Positions 53,896 to 63,929 are shown, counted from the first letter of the stretch. The stretch is DNA of 64,000 nucleotides from Anaerococcus ihuae (GCF_928368155.1 NZ_CAKMRU010000001.1:1035436-1099435), one strand, 5' to 3'. Translations and numbers: made by a program. Notes: a model not told the origin generated them from the letters alone.

Positions 53896-55875
53896 TTATA
53901 CCCCAGCAAAATCTCTCTTCATTTTCGCTATTTGATCACGAATTTCTGCTGCTCTTTCGAAATCTAGCTCTTCTGCAGCCTTATACATCTCTGTTTCTAA
54001 ATTAATTATAATATTTTCAACTTGTTCGTGTGAGAATTCTTCTTTTACTTCTTCTATTTCATTTGTTGATTTTGTTACTTGGATAATTTCTGCTATATTT
54101 TTCTTTATTGTTGTTGGGGTTATACCGTGTTTTTCGTTAAATTCTGTTTGGATTTTTCTTCTTCTTTCGGTTTCATCAATGGCTTTTTTCATTGATCTTG
54201 TAATTTTATCTGCATACATTATTACTCGACCTTTTGAATTTCTCGCAGCTCTTCCTATGGTTTGGATAAGGGAGGTTTCACTTCTTAAAAATCCTTCCTT
54301 GTCTGCATCCAAAATTGCAATCAAAGAAACTTCTGGTAAATCAAGTCCTTCACGAAGAAGGTTAATTCCAACTAAAACGTCAAATTTCCCAAGCCTTAAA
54401 TCCCTAATTATTTCACTTCTTTCGATTGTTTTTATGTCTGAGTGAAGATATTTAACCTTGATTCCATTTTCTGATAAGTAATCGGTCAAGTCTTCTGCCA
54501 TTCTTTTTGTAAGTGTTGTAACAAGAACTCTTTCTTTTTTCTCGATAGTTTCGTGTATATTTTCTATCAAATCATCAATTTGATTCTCCACTGGTTTTAC
54601 TTCTATTATTGGATCCAAAAGTCCTGTTGGTCTTATGATTTGTTCAATAACTTTTCCACCAGTTTTTTCCATTTCGTATGGGCCTGGGGTTGCTGAAACA
54701 TAAACTGTTTGATTGATTAATTTTTCAAATTCAGGAAATTTTAGAGGCCTGTTATCAAGGGCTGATGGAAGTCTAAAACCAAAATCTACAAGATTTTGTT
54801 TCCTTGACCTGTCTCCTTCATACATTCCACCAACTTGAGGAATTGAAACGTGGGATTCGTCTACAAAAAGGACGAAATCGTCTGGGAAATAATCTATTAA
54901 TGTATAAGGTCTTGAGCCTGGTTCTCTTTGGGATAAGTGTCTTGAATAATTTTCTATTCCTGAACAAAATCCAATTTCTTCTAGCATTTCTATATCATAA
55001 TTTGTCCTTTGCTCAAGCCTTTGGGCCTCGACCAATTTATTTTCGTTTTCAAGCTCAGCTAATCTTTCCTTTAATTCTTCTTTTATAGTTGTAATGGCTG
55101 CGGCAGCTTTTTCGGCACTTGTTGCATAGTGACTTGCAGGATAAATATAGCCGTGGGATATATGGCTTATGACTTTTCCAGTCAATGAATCAAATTCTGA
55201 AATCCTGTCAATTTCATCTCCAAAAAATTCTACCCTAATTGCTTTTTCTTCGTTTCCTGCTGGGAAAATATCCAAAACGTCCCCTCTTTTTCTAAAAGTT
55301 CCACGAGAAAAATCAAAATCATTTCTTACAAATTGTCTTTCGATTAATTCTTTCATGACTTCTTCTGGAGAAATTTCTTGGCCCGGCCTTAATGATAAAA
55401 CCAATTTTCTGTATTCTTCCGGATCTCCCAAGCCATAAATACAAGAAACACTTGCCACAATTATTACATCTCGTCTTTCAAATAAACTCATGGTTGCTGA
55501 GTGTCTTAATTTATCAATTTCATCATTGATTGAAGAATCTTTCGCTATATATGTGTCGGTTGCCGCAACGTAAGCTTCTGGTTGGTAATAATCGTAATAT
55601 GAAACAAAATATTCAACGGCATTGTCCGGGAAAAATTCTTTAAATTCTGTAAATAATTGGTAGGCTAGTGTTTTGTTGTGGGCAAGAACAAGAGTTGGTC
55701 TTTGGACATCTTGAATTATATTTGCCATAGTAAAAGTTTTACCAGAACCTGTAACTCCCTGGAGGATTTGGTGATGTTTTCCTTCTTTTATTCCTTCAGC
55801 AAGTTCTTTTATTGCCTCTGGTTGGTCTCCTTTTGGAGTGTAGTCTGATTTTAAAATAAATTTATTTTCTTTCAT
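53896..55875 (-). CDS. uvrB: Excinuclease ABC subunit B
   Basis: The 659-residue helicase-like damage-verification subunit has Walker A GVTGSGKT (about 40-47), the beta-hairpin [11 protein letters not shown], Walker [12 protein letters not shown], motif [17 protein letters not shown], and the C-terminal UVR domain ([20 protein letters not shown] onwards) that binds UvrC. Length is normal. uvrC is not in the window. Confidence 0.97.
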   Translation of the reverse strand: MKENKFILKSDYTPKGDQPEAIKELAEGIKEGKHHQILQGVTGSGKTFTMANIIQDVQRPTLVLAHNKTLAYQLFTEFKEFFPDNAVEYFVSYYDYYQPEAYVAATDTYIAKDSSINDEIDKLRHSATMSLFERRDVIIVASVSCIYGLGDPEEYRKLVLSLRPGQEISPEEVMKELIERQFVRNDFDFSRGTFRKRGDVLDIFPAGNEEKAIRVEFFGDEIDRISEFDSLTGKVISHISHGYIYPASHYATSAEKAAAAITTIKEELKERLAELENENKLVEAQRLEQRTNYDIEMLEEIGFCSGIENYSRHLSQREPGSRPYTLIDYFPDDFVLFVDESHVSIPQVGGMYEGDRSRKQNLVDFGFRLPSALDNRPLKFPEFEKLINQTVYVSATPGPYEMEKTGGKVIEQIIRPTGLLDPIIEVKPVENQIDDLIENIHETIEKKERVLVTTLTKRMAEDLTDYLSENGIKVKYLHSDIKTIERSEIIRDLRLGKFDVLVGINLLREGLDLPEVSLIAILDADKEGFLRSETSLIQTIGRAARNSKGRVIMYADKITRSMKKAIDETERRRKIQTEFNEKHGITPTTIKKNIAEIIQVTKSTNEIEEVKEEFSHEQVENIIINLETEMYKAAEELDFERAAEIRDQIAKMKRDFAGV

Positions 55876-56115
55876 TAAACACTTCCTTATGTAAATCTTG
55901 AATTATTTTATTTCTTTTAAAAGTCTAATCTAAGTCTTTTCCAATATACGCTTATAGGATTTAAATTCAACCTATTTGGTCGGGATTAAAAGCTTTAAAT
56001 CTTGCCACAAATCCCCCTTTCTGCTATAATTTTTTGTGAATATAGATTTGATTTAAACTATATTTTAAAAGAATGAAATTATAGAATAAGAACTAAAGTA
56101 TGAAAGGTTATATAA

Positions 56116-57963
56116 ATGGAAATTTTTATAAATATGAAAAAAGAAAGAAAAAAGGATTTAATAAGTTTGGTTTTTTTTGCAATTTTATTAGTCCTTATTA
56201 CATATTTTTATAGGCACAGAGGGAGAAATTTTTTTATAATTATAAGCTATCTTGCAATGTATCTAATTATTGGAGATGATATTTTTATAAAAGCTATAAA
56301 TGCTTTTTCAAAGAAAAATTTTAGAGATGAATCTTTTCTCATTACTCTAGCAAGTTTTCTTGCATTTTTTATAGGATTTTTTCTTGAAGCTTGTCTAATT
56401 ATGCTTATTTATGATTTTGGAAGATTATTTCAAAAACTTGCTTATGATAAGGCAAGAGAAAATTTCAAAAATATGTCTAATATAGTTCCAAAAAATGTAA
56501 ATAAAGTTTTAAAAGATGGGTCAATTGTAAAAATTTCCACAAAAAACATAAAAAAAAGCGACATTCTTCTTGCAAAAGAAGGTGAAAAAATTCCCGTTGA
56601 AGGAATTGTAATCTCGGGTGAAGGCCTATTGGATACTTCAATTTTAAATGGAGAGACTCTTCCTATTGAAGTTAAAGAAAAAAGCAAGGTCTTTTCTGCT
56701 TCTGTTTTGAAAACTGGGCAAATAAGATATGAAGCCAAAAAAGTTTTTGCAGATTCTTTAGCCTATGAAATTGTTGAAATGATTAAAAAATCTTCAAAAA
56801 CAAAAGCTCAAAGTGAAAAAATAATAGTAAATTTTTCTAAGATTTTTACTCCAATAATTTTTACACTTGCAATTTTTCTTGCTGTTGTTCCTGCAGTTTT
56901 GGGAGCAAATATTGGGAAATTTTTGCAAAAATCAATTTCTTTTATGATTATAGCAAGTCCTACAAGTCTAATTTTGGGAACTTCTCTTCCCTATATTTAT
57001 GGCTTGATTTTTTCAAACAAAAATAAAATTCTAGTCAAAAATAAAAAAACTTTTGAAAAATTAATTGATAGCCATTATTTTTATACAAATATGACAAAAA
57101 CTTTGACTGTCGGCGAGTTTGAAGTTAAGGATATAATTTTTTATGGAGATTATAATAAGAATTTGATTTTGGATTATCTTTATAATTTGGAGAAATTATC
57201 AAAAAGTCCAATTGGAAAATCTATTGTAAATAAGCTTAAAAGAAGGGATAATCCTTCATATTTTTTGGCAAGTAAGCTTGTAAATGACCTTGATATTTGG
57301 GCAAAAACTTATGATAATGAAGAAATAAAAATTGGTAGAAAAGAATTTGTAAATATCGATGATAATTCTTTTGACAAGGCAATTTATATGAGCTTGAATA
57401 ACAATTTGGTTTGTAAAATTGTTTTGGAAGATTTTTTAAAAGATGATGTAAAAGAAAGTATAGATTATTTGAAAAATGAATTTTCTGATATAGGAATTCT
57501 TTCTTCAAACGATGAAATAGAAGTTGAAAATCTTGCAAAAGATCTTGAAATTTCTTATGCATATGAACTTAGCCAAAATGACAAATTAGATATTATTTTG
57601 AACGAGAAAAAAAATGGAAAAAATATAGTATTTGTTGGTGATGATCCTTTCGATAAGGATATTTTGAAAGCCTCAAATGTTGGAATTAGTTTGGCAAAAA
57701 AAGATTGTGATTTTTGTTTAAAAAATTCTGATGTCATAATATTTGACAAGGCCTTTGGAAAGACAAAAGATTTGGTAAAAATTGCAAAAATTATTGATAA
57801 AAAAGCGAAAAAAAGTCTCGCCTTAATTATTCTAACAAAAATTCTTCTTATGATTTTGACCCTTATTGGATATGGGCCAATTTGGCTTTCAATTGTTGGC
57901 GATGTTGGAATTTTGATTTTTACAATTATTTCATCAGTTAATATTTTAAAGAAAAAAATATAG
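56116..57963 (+). CDS. P1B-type ATPase homologue lacking the phosphorylation site (pseudo-ATPase)
   Basis: This intact 615-residue protein follows the full architecture of heavy-metal P-type ATPases: membrane helices at residues 14-100, actuator domain (110-230, with DTSILNGETLP), helices at 242-300, P and N domains, and two final helices. Key motifs are replaced: DKTGT reads NMTKT (325-329), the intramembrane CPC reads SPT (281-283), TGES reads NGET, the HP motif reads SKSP, and GDGxND reads GDDPFD (508-513). It cannot form the aspartyl phosphate at the usual place. The frame is open throughout, so it is probably selected for some other role. GAAAGG precedes the ATG. Confidence 0.85.
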   Translation: MEIFINMKKERKKDLISLVFFAILLVLITYFYRHRGRNFFIIISYLAMYLIIGDDIFIKAINAFSKKNFRDESFLITLASFLAFFIGFFLEACLIMLIYDFGRLFQKLAYDKARENFKNMSNIVPKNVNKVLKDGSIVKISTKNIKKSDILLAKEGEKIPVEGIVISGEGLLDTSILNGETLPIEVKEKSKVFSASVLKTGQIRYEAKKVFADSLAYEIVEMIKKSSKTKAQSEKIIVNFSKIFTPIIFTLAIFLAVVPAVLGANIGKFLQKSISFMIIASPTSLILGTSLPYIYGLIFSNKNKILVKNKKTFEKLIDSHYFYTNMTKTLTVGEFEVKDIIFYGDYNKNLILDYLYNLEKLSKSPIGKSIVNKLKRRDNPSYFLASKLVNDLDIWAKTYDNEEIKIGRKEFVNIDDNSFDKAIYMSLNNNLVCKIVLEDFLKDDVKESIDYLKNEFSDIGILSSNDEIEVENLAKDLEISYAYELSQNDKLDIILNEKKNGKNIVFVGDDPFDKDILKASNVGISLAKKDCDFCLKNSDVIIFDKAFGKTKDLVKIAKIIDKKAKKSLALIILTKILLMILTLIGYGPIWLSIVGDVGILIFTIISSVNILKKKI

Positions 57964-57993
57964 CAGGAAAGCTTAGAGCTTCCTGCTAATTTT
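57962..57993 (+). terminator. Terminator after the P-type ATPase homologue
   Basis: AGCAGGAA...TTCCTGCT with inner AGCT/AGCT is a 12-bp stem, followed by AATTTTTT. It likely serves both converging genes. Confidence 0.85.
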
Positions 57994-58758
57994 TTATACA
58001 TTTCTTGTTATAGTGAAATCATCTTGATTTTCTATATTTTTATTTTCTTCTTCTATATCTCCTGTTAAATTTAAATAATTATCTGCAAGTCTTGCTGCTA
58101 TAAGAGGAGAAATTAAGAAAATATATATTCCTAAAATTCCACCACCCAATATAATAATTCCAATCCCCATTTCAGGACTTTTTGTTCCAACGCTAATTCC
58201 AACAATTATTCCAAAAATAAGGATAATTGGTAAAACTATATACAAGAAATATAATAGGATAGTTTTACCAAATAATTTTGCTCCAATTGAAAATACACTT
58301 TTAAAAGCATCCATAATTGATTGGTCTTTATTTCTAGGATCTGAAACTATGTGATTTGCATAGGCTGTGAAAATTGAAAGAATTCCACCAAGAATTGTTC
58401 CAAGTAAACCAGCTGATAAAATACCTAATGGGTTATCTTTTACAGCTGCAAGTCCAGCTCCTCCTCCAAATGCCACAGTTAATAAAACTGTTATTGCTAT
58501 AAGCAATAAATTTACAATAATCGCTTTTTTATCTAGTCTTCCAATTTGATTTAAATAATCTCCAATGCTTCCTTTTCTATTATTTATTAAAGCTGAAGCA
58601 ATAATAAATGATCCTAACCAGGTTATAATAGAACTAAAAATAGAGTAAATTACACTTTCATTTGCCTTATCTCCAAAAGCCATATAAAGACCAAAAGCTA
58701 GAACTGCAATTATAATTTCAACTAGGATAACTGATCCATAACTATATTCTCTTTTCAT
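57994..58758 (-). CDS. Polytopic membrane protein of unknown function
   Basis: The 254-residue protein has six hydrophobic segments (about residues 8-28, 36-58, 82-102, 112-135, 160-200 and 205-225) with several glycine-rich helices (FGGGAGLAAV, ILGGGILGIY). The C-terminus is charged and cytoplasmic. The SDPRNKDQSIMDAFKSVFSI segment resembles the loop of DUF-type glycerophosphodiesterase-like membrane domains, a tentative similarity. It is convergent with the ATPase homologue and shares its terminator. Confidence 0.7.
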   Translation of the reverse strand: MKREYSYGSVILVEIIIAVLAFGLYMAFGDKANESVIYSIFSSIITWLGSFIIASALINNRKGSIGDYLNQIGRLDKKAIIVNLLLIAITVLLTVAFGGGAGLAAVKDNPLGILSAGLLGTILGGILSIFTAYANHIVSDPRNKDQSIMDAFKSVFSIGAKLFGKTILLYFLYIVLPIILIFGIIVGISVGTKSPEMGIGIIILGGGILGIYIFLISPLIAARLADNYLNLTGDIEEENKNIENQDDFTITRNV

Positions 58759-58868
58759 AATTTTCCTTTCTATCTTAATAAATTTTCATCTTACATAAAT
58801 TTTATACCCAAATATAATTGATTTTCTATAAAAAATAATTATGGCTATAAAGATAATGAGGTGATAAA

Positions 58869-59144
58869 ATGCAATACAAAATTAATGAAAAAGAAAATCA
58901 AGTACAAGTTTTTGATGGAGATAAAAAAATTGGTTTTATAAGTTTGATAAACAAGGGCGAATTGATAGATGCTCCCCACACAGAAGTTGACAAAGAATAT
59001 AGCGGTCAAGGAATAGCAGGAAAGTTAGTAGACAAATTGGTAGACTATGCAAGAGAAAATAATAAAAAAATAATACCAACCTGCCCTTATATAAAAAATA
59101 AATTTGAAAAAGATGAAAAATATAAGGACGTTTATTTTAAATAA
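58869..59144 (+). CDS. Small GNAT-like N-acetyltransferase (YjdJ type)
   Basis: The 91-residue protein is a minimal acetyl-CoA-binding domain. HTEVDKEYSGQGIAGKLVDK holds the Gly-x-Gly-x-Ala loop and VDYARENNKKIIPTCPYIK the typical end, with TCPYIKNKF as in the Gcn5-related YjdJ/human NATD1 group. The substrate is unknown. GAGGTGA precedes the ATG. The duplicated hairpin terminator 59162-59188 follows. Confidence 0.88.
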   Translation: MQYKINEKENQVQVFDGDKKIGFISLINKGELIDAPHTEVDKEYSGQGIAGKLVDKLVDYARENNKKIIPTCPYIKNKFEKDEKYKDVYFK

Positions 59145-59561
59145 AATATTTTAATATAAAAAATCTCTCGATTTATTTTCGAGAGATTCACAGCGTAGAC
59201 AAAGTCTAATTATTAAGAATTATTAGTAAATTAGAATTAAATTAATACTAACCCATCTCGACTAGATGATTGTGCCTTGAGTTGGCACAATCATCCCTAA
59301 AACTAGTTCGAAAGAACAGAAAAATTTGCGAAGCAAATGTGTTTTAGTGTGAGTGAAACGAACGCATGGAGACTAACTATCGGATGTCAAGAAAAAAATA
59401 AAAAAATCAAACTAATAAAAATAGGTTTATATTTTATGAATATTCATTAAATATGAACCTATTTTTCTATTAAATATGAGATTTAAATATAAAATAACAT
59501 AAAAATGAGCATAGTAAACAAACCATCAAGCTTGATGGTTTAAAATATTCTAATATTATTT

Positions 59562-60731
59562 TTAAACTTTACTCACATATACTTCATTTTCTTTCAATAA
59601 ATAGAATATTACCCTAACCAATTTTCTTGCTACATGAGTAAGAGCCACATAATGATGTTTTCCCTCAGCCTTCTTTTTTAAATAATATTCTTTAAAAACA
59701 GGTTCAATTTGACTAATAATAAAAGCAGCCTTAAACAAACTATCACGCAAATAAGAACTACCTCTTTTACTCATAGTACTAAAAGAAGAATGAAAAGTCC
59801 CAGATTGACTTATAGAAGGATCCAAACCAACATAAGCCAACAACTTAGAAGAAGAATCAAATCTGTTAATATCCCCAATTTCAGAAATAATAGTAGGACC
59901 AAGTTCAATACCAATACCAGGAATACTCATAATAGGACTATTAATATCATCAAGTAAAGGCTTAATCATTACATTAATCTCATCAATTTTCCTATCCAAA
60001 AAATACAAATAATCAATAGACTGTTTCAATTGAAAAGAAACAGAATAAGAAAAATACCCAATAGAATTTCTAGCAGCATCCCTAATAATCAAAGCCTTAT
60101 CCTTAGAATAAGCACCTCTAGATGCATTCTTAATTAAATTAGAAAGCCTAGTAATATTAGCCTTAGAAATTTCATAAGCAGAAGAAAACTCATAAAGGAT
60201 AGCAAGAACATACTTAGAAAAAACATCATTACAAACATTACAAAGTTCAGGAAAAACAATATCCAAAAAAGAAACAATAGAGTTTTTTAATCTAGACCTA
60301 TCCCTTTTCAAAATAGACTTATACCTACATAGTGACTTAAGATCATAATTATGATAAAATTCAAAAAGAGTAGGATTAGAATCACAGGTAGTTTTTAAAA
60401 GCTTAGCAATGAAGAAAGCATCAACCTTATCAGTTTTAGTATTTCTAAAACTATCAGCTCTTCTAAAAAGACAAGTTTGAAAAGGGTTAAAAAAGTGAAT
60501 ATTAAAATTCAAATCAAGAAGAAATCTAGATAAGTTGAGATGATAATTACCAGTATATTCTAATCCTATTCTAATATTATCCCTATCATAAGAAGAAAGT
60601 TTATCAATTAAAAAATCAAAACCCTCTCTAGAATTCTTAATTTCAAAATGTTCCCCCATATCAAAATTATCCCCATCAGAAAGAAAACAGTTATGTTTAA
60701 ACTTAGAAACATCAATTCCCAAAAAAATCAT
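59562..60731 (-). CDS. IS110-family transposase, copy 2
   Basis: The protein is residue-for-residue the same as the copy at 33850-35019 (Asp7, Glu58, Asp101/104 and Ser310 all kept), so both copies are potentially active and transposition was recent. The start is ATG 60731 with CGGAGG upstream. The palindromic terminator AAACCATCAAG/CTTGATGGTTT follows at 59520-59541. Confidence 0.95.
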   Translation of the reverse strand: MIFLGIDVSKFKHNCFLSDGDNFDMGEHFEIKNSREGFDFLIDKLSSYDRDNIRIGLEYTGNYHLNLSRFLLDLNFNIHFFNPFQTCLFRRADSFRNTKTDKVDAFFIAKLLKTTCDSNPTLFEFYHNYDLKSLCRYKSILKRDRSRLKNSIVSFLDIVFPELCNVCNDVFSKYVLAILYEFSSAYEISKANITRLSNLIKNASRGAYSKDKALIIRDAARNSIGYFSYSVSFQLKQSIDYLYFLDRKIDEINVMIKPLLDDINSPIMSIPGIGIELGPTIISEIGDINRFDSSSKLLAYVGLDPSISQSGTFHSSFSTMSKRGSSYLRDSLFKAAFIISQIEPVFKEYYLKKKAEGKHHYVALTHVARKLVRVIFYLLKENEVYVSKV

Positions 60732-60780
60732 AAAAACCTCCGAAAAAAATAGTTGTGCATCCACATAAGAAATGTCATGT

Positions 60781-60949
60781 AACCTTGTACAATAAAGCGT
60801 CAAGCGCTATCTAACTAATAAACAAAAAAACATAGCTATGTGGTTGTAGTCTCCATGAAATAGTCAAAGCTATAGAGATATCAAACATTCCACAACACTA
60901 TGTTTAGTGTATAATATTCTATTGTAAATTTCCATAGAATGACTACAAC
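60781..60949 (-). ncRNA. Putative IS110 bridge RNA, copy 2
   Basis: It holds the same guides as copy 1. The left target guide is at 60874-60882, the right target guide (complement reads CTCCATG) at 60851-60857, the left donor guide at 60811-60817 and the right donor guide at 60784-60789. No base change in the guides relative to copy 1 is seen. Confidence 0.75.
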
Positions 60950-61057
60950 TATATGATACAAGAGATCCCATGAGATTTCTCCGCTCGTTACACTCGGTCG
61001 AAATGGGAAATTTTTTAGTTTGCCAACAGTCTGATCTCTCGATTTAGTTTCGAGAGA

Positions 61058-62188
61058 TTATTTTTTTATTCTTCTATAAAATATTCCTATAATAATTAAA
61101 TAAATTATCACAAATCCGATAAATCCTTTTGATAAAGAATTTGTCTTAAGGATTTTATCCATAATTTTCATGAAAATTGGTGCTAGAAATACTCCTATAT
61201 TACAGCCTATAAAAATTAAATTTGTGGCAATTCTTGAGCTGTGTCCTTTTACATATTTGGGAACTTCTGCAAAGATATAGGGCATACACATGGATTGACC
61301 AAAGGTCAAAAGCAAAATGCAAAGTAAAAATCCAAGAAGATTTTTGTCAAAATTAACTATCAAAAAATTTGCCAAAATAAAAAATCCAAGTCCAAAAAAT
61401 ATGGTCTTATTTTTTAATTTTCTATTTATTGGCGTAAATAAGAATGCTGAAAGCATACCAATAATTGGAACAAAATTTAGATAAAAACTTATATTTACGT
61501 CCATACCACGACTTAAACTTGCCACAAAGGGAAATCTCATTGTCATGGCACTCGCGTTTAATAGAACAAACATTGCAAAAATTATAAAAAGAAAGATATT
61601 TGAATCAAAGTTTATTTTTGTCCTTTCTTTACTTATTTTCACTTCATCTACACTAGTTTTGAAAAAAATCAAAATCAAAAAAGCCGAAGTGTAAAGTAAA
61701 AATGTATAAAAATAATCAACTTTTACAAGAATTCCTGCAAGTGTAAATAAGATAATTTGACCAATAAATTCCGCTGCATTTCTTAGTCCGTGAAGTTTGG
61801 TTCTTTCTTTATTATCATGATAAAGCAAATTTATATAATTTGCCGAATGCCCATTAAACAAGCCTAAGCCTGCTCCCAAAAAAAGTCTTGAAACAATTAT
61901 TGAAGGATATGTTTTTAAAATTACAGGAATTATTCCACTAAGTCCAACCAGAAAAAGTCCCAATAAAACCGTATTTTTTATTCCTATAAAAAGAGCAAGA
62001 TATTCTGCTAAAAATATAAAAACCATAACCGCAAGGCTTGAAAGGGTAATTATAAATTCAGCTTCATTTCTTGTAAGATTGAAAGCTTCTTGGATATAGA
62101 CCAAACTTCCAGAAATTATACTATTACTTGTTAAAATCAAAGAAATTGATAAAATTGCAAGCTTCTGTCTTAAAGAATTTTCTTTCAT
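61058..62188 (-). CDS. Major facilitator superfamily transporter
   Basis: The 376-residue protein has about 11-12 membrane helices. The N-half shows GLGLFNGHSANYINLLYHDN and the short basic loop NKERTKLHG (the MFS A-motif position between helices), the C-half RKLKNKTIFFG. It is a drug-efflux or metabolite-type MFS; the substrate is not identifiable. Its start overlaps the HD gene stop by four bases. Its stop codon lies in the duplicated terminator hairpin next to the IS-bearing repeat. Confidence 0.88.
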   Translation of the reverse strand: MKENSLRQKLAILSISLILTSNSIISGSLVYIQEAFNLTRNEAEFIITLSSLAVMVFIFLAEYLALFIGIKNTVLLGLFLVGLSGIIPVILKTYPSIIVSRLFLGAGLGLFNGHSANYINLLYHDNKERTKLHGLRNAAEFIGQIILFTLAGILVKVDYFYTFLLYTSAFLILIFFKTSVDEVKISKERTKINFDSNIFLFIIFAMFVLLNASAMTMRFPFVASLSRGMDVNISFYLNFVPIIGMLSAFLFTPINRKLKNKTIFFGLGFFILANFLIVNFDKNLLGFLLCILLLTFGQSMCMPYIFAEVPKYVKGHSSRIATNLIFIGCNIGVFLAPIFMKIMDKILKTNSLSKGFIGFVIIYLIIIGIFYRRIKK

Positions 62189-62781
62189 TGGCGCTCCACA
62201 TATTTTTCAAATAAAACTTGTGAAAATTCGATTAAATCGTGAGAAAACTCATTTCTCAAATATTTTTCATTCAAATCTCCAAGCCTAACCCTATCAAGAG
62301 CATCAGCATCTTTGAAAAGTCCTGACAAATATTTTGCCCTTGAAATATTTTTTACAAAAAATTCATCTATGGTTTGATCCATAATTTTGTCAGGTCTTGA
62401 ATGAACTGCCAAAACTGCTTGGAGAATATTTTTATCATTTTCCTTTATTTTTGCATAATCTATTGAATATAAAGCTGCCCTATAACCATGTTCAGTATCA
62501 TAAGAATCATCAACTCTTTTTGTATCGTGAAGAGCTGCAGCATATCTTAATATATTTGTATCATCTTCATTTAATTTATAATAAAAAGCCAAAAGCATAG
62601 AAAGTAAAATAACTCTTTCAATGTGACCTTGACCGTGAATATGACTTTGGTAAAGAATTTTTGTGTTCAAGTTTTCATAAGTATCTAGTAAAATTTCATA
62701 ATATGAAGAATTTTTAAAATCTTTGAAAAATTCATAATCTTCTAGCCACTTATCTTCATTTAAAATTTCTAAAATAAGCAT
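62185..62781 (-). CDS. HD-domain phosphohydrolase
   Basis: The 198-residue metal-dependent phosphohydrolase has HGQGHIERVILL (first His, about 51), AALHDTKRVDD (His-Asp, about 84-85), HSRPDKI, and DADALDRVRLGD with the final Asp (about 160). The family includes nucleotide and cyclic-nucleotide hydrolases; the substrate is unknown. It is coupled to the MFS gene by a four-base overlap, so both may act in one stress or nucleotide pathway. Confidence 0.87.
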   Translation of the reverse strand: MLILEILNEDKWLEDYEFFKDFKNSSYYEILLDTYENLNTKILYQSHIHGQGHIERVILLSMLLAFYYKLNEDDTNILRYAAALHDTKRVDDSYDTEHGYRAALYSIDYAKIKENDKNILQAVLAVHSRPDKIMDQTIDEFFVKNISRAKYLSGLFKDADALDRVRLGDLNEKYLRNEFSHDLIEFSQVLFEKYVERQ

Positions 62782-62859
62782 AAATTACTCCTTTTTTCTT
62801 GCTAATTATTATTATATCAAATTGGGTAAATATTTTATATAAGTAAGTAGGTGATAAAA

Positions 62860-63789
62860 ATGTTTACGAAAAGAGAAGATATAGAAAATAAAATAATAGA
62901 ATGTATAGAAAAATCAAAAAAATACAAGGGAGTTGGAGAAGTTGCATCATACATACCTGAACTTGAAAATGTCGACAAAGATGCTTTCGCCCTATCTATT
63001 GTTACAACAAGTGGAGATGTTTATAATTTTGGAGAAAGTGAAAAAATATTTTCTGTTCAGTCAATTTCTAAAATTTTCACCTTGATTATGGCATTAAAAG
63101 ATAACACAATCGATGAAGTTTTTTCAAAAGTTGGAACAGAACCAACCAGATACGAATTTAATTCCCTAATTCCAATTGACCAAAGAGCTGCAAATCCATT
63201 TATAAATGCAGGAGCAATCACAACAACTTCAATGATTTATGGAAAAAGCAAGGAAGAAAAATTTGAAAGAGTTATAGAATTAATAAATGAAATGAGCCAA
63301 GGTGGAAATTTTTCTTTTATGGAAGAAATTTATAAGTCAGAAATTTCAACCACAGACAGAAACAGGGCCATTGCCTATTATTTAAAAAGCAAAAATATTT
63401 TTAACCAGAACGCCGACGAAGTTTTGGATTTATATGTAAGAATTTGTGCAATAGGAGCAAACGTAGAAACACTTGCAAGATTTGGGGCAGTTCTTGCCAA
63501 CGAAGGCTTTGACATATATTCCTCAAATTTAATAATTCCACAAAATATTGTACAAATGACAATCGCCCAAATGGCATCATGCGGCATGTATGAAACCAGT
63601 GGAGAATATTTGATGAAAGTAGGAATCCCATCAAAATCCGGAGTAGGCGGAGGAATTTTAGGAGTAGTCCCAAATAAATGTGGAATATGCGTATATTCCC
63701 CAAGACTCGATAAGTCAGGAAACTCTGTTGTTGGAAAAAATTTATTAAAAATATTATCAGCAGACTTAGGGCTTAATATATTTCTGTAG
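62860..63789 (+). CDS. glsA: Glutaminase
   Basis: The 309-residue beta-lactamase-like glutaminase converts glutamine to glutamate and ammonia. Ser-x-x-Lys is SISK (Ser68, Lys71), with the conserved NPFINAGAI, TTDRNRAIAYYL and KSGVGGGILGVVP. ATG 62860 has TAGGTGA at the right distance; a GTG nine bases earlier is less likely. Divergent from the HD-MFS pair. May support acid tolerance or glutamate supply. Confidence 0.94.
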   Translation: MFTKREDIENKIIECIEKSKKYKGVGEVASYIPELENVDKDAFALSIVTTSGDVYNFGESEKIFSVQSISKIFTLIMALKDNTIDEVFSKVGTEPTRYEFNSLIPIDQRAANPFINAGAITTTSMIYGKSKEEKFERVIELINEMSQGGNFSFMEEIYKSEISTTDRNRAIAYYLKSKNIFNQNADEVLDLYVRICAIGANVETLARFGAVLANEGFDIYSSNLIIPQNIVQMTIAQMASCGMYETSGEYLMKVGIPSKSGVGGGILGVVPNKCGICVYSPRLDKSGNSVVGKNLLKILSADLGLNIFL

Positions 63790-63873
63790 AAATATGAAAA
63801 AGACTTTTAAATTATATTTTTAAAAATTTTTAATAATATACTAAATTACAATTTGTTTTTAATACTTCGTAAT

Positions 63874-63929
63874 GTTAGGGCGGAGGAAATGGGGGAGTTT
63901 CTATTCTCCCCCTTTTTCCTCCCCCTAAC
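63874..63929. repeat. GC-rich hairpin at the right edge
   Basis: GTTAGGG-C-GGAGGAAA-T-GGGGGAG folds on CTCCCCC-TTTTTCCTCC-CCCTAAC around an eight-base loop, about 24 paired bases with few mismatches. The following 63930-64000 contains ACCCCCACTTTTTTGCCCCC and AAGAAGC/GCTTCTT and continues beyond the window. It could be a terminator, a small RNA or the end of a mobile repeat. Composition is unlike the genome. Confidence 0.5.

Larger units (their letters stand above)
59370..60962 (-). mobile_element. IS110-family insertion sequence, copy 2
   Basis: This reverse-oriented copy of 33619-35211 has the same ends at corresponding bases (position sum 94581) and an identical transposase. Its flanks read, in element orientation, GGGATCT-CT at the left and CT-CCATGCGTTCG at the right: the same insertion point in another repeat copy. 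AG at 59370-59371 and 60961-60962 is the CT core on the other strand. Confidence 0.9.
59162..61059. repeat. Dispersed repeat interrupted by IS110 and bracketed by duplicated terminator (second case)
   Basis: Repeat sequence lies at 59190-59369 and 60963-61032 around the IS. Ends are ACAGCGTAGACAAAGTCT and (inverted) CAGACTGTTGGCAAACTAA. The hairpin ATCTCTCGATTTA-TTTTCGAGAGATT (59163-59188) recurs with one change at 61034-61059, where it ends the MFS gene. Modules GATGATTGTGCC/GGCACAATCATC and TTTGCGAAGCAAA are inside. Confidence 0.8.
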
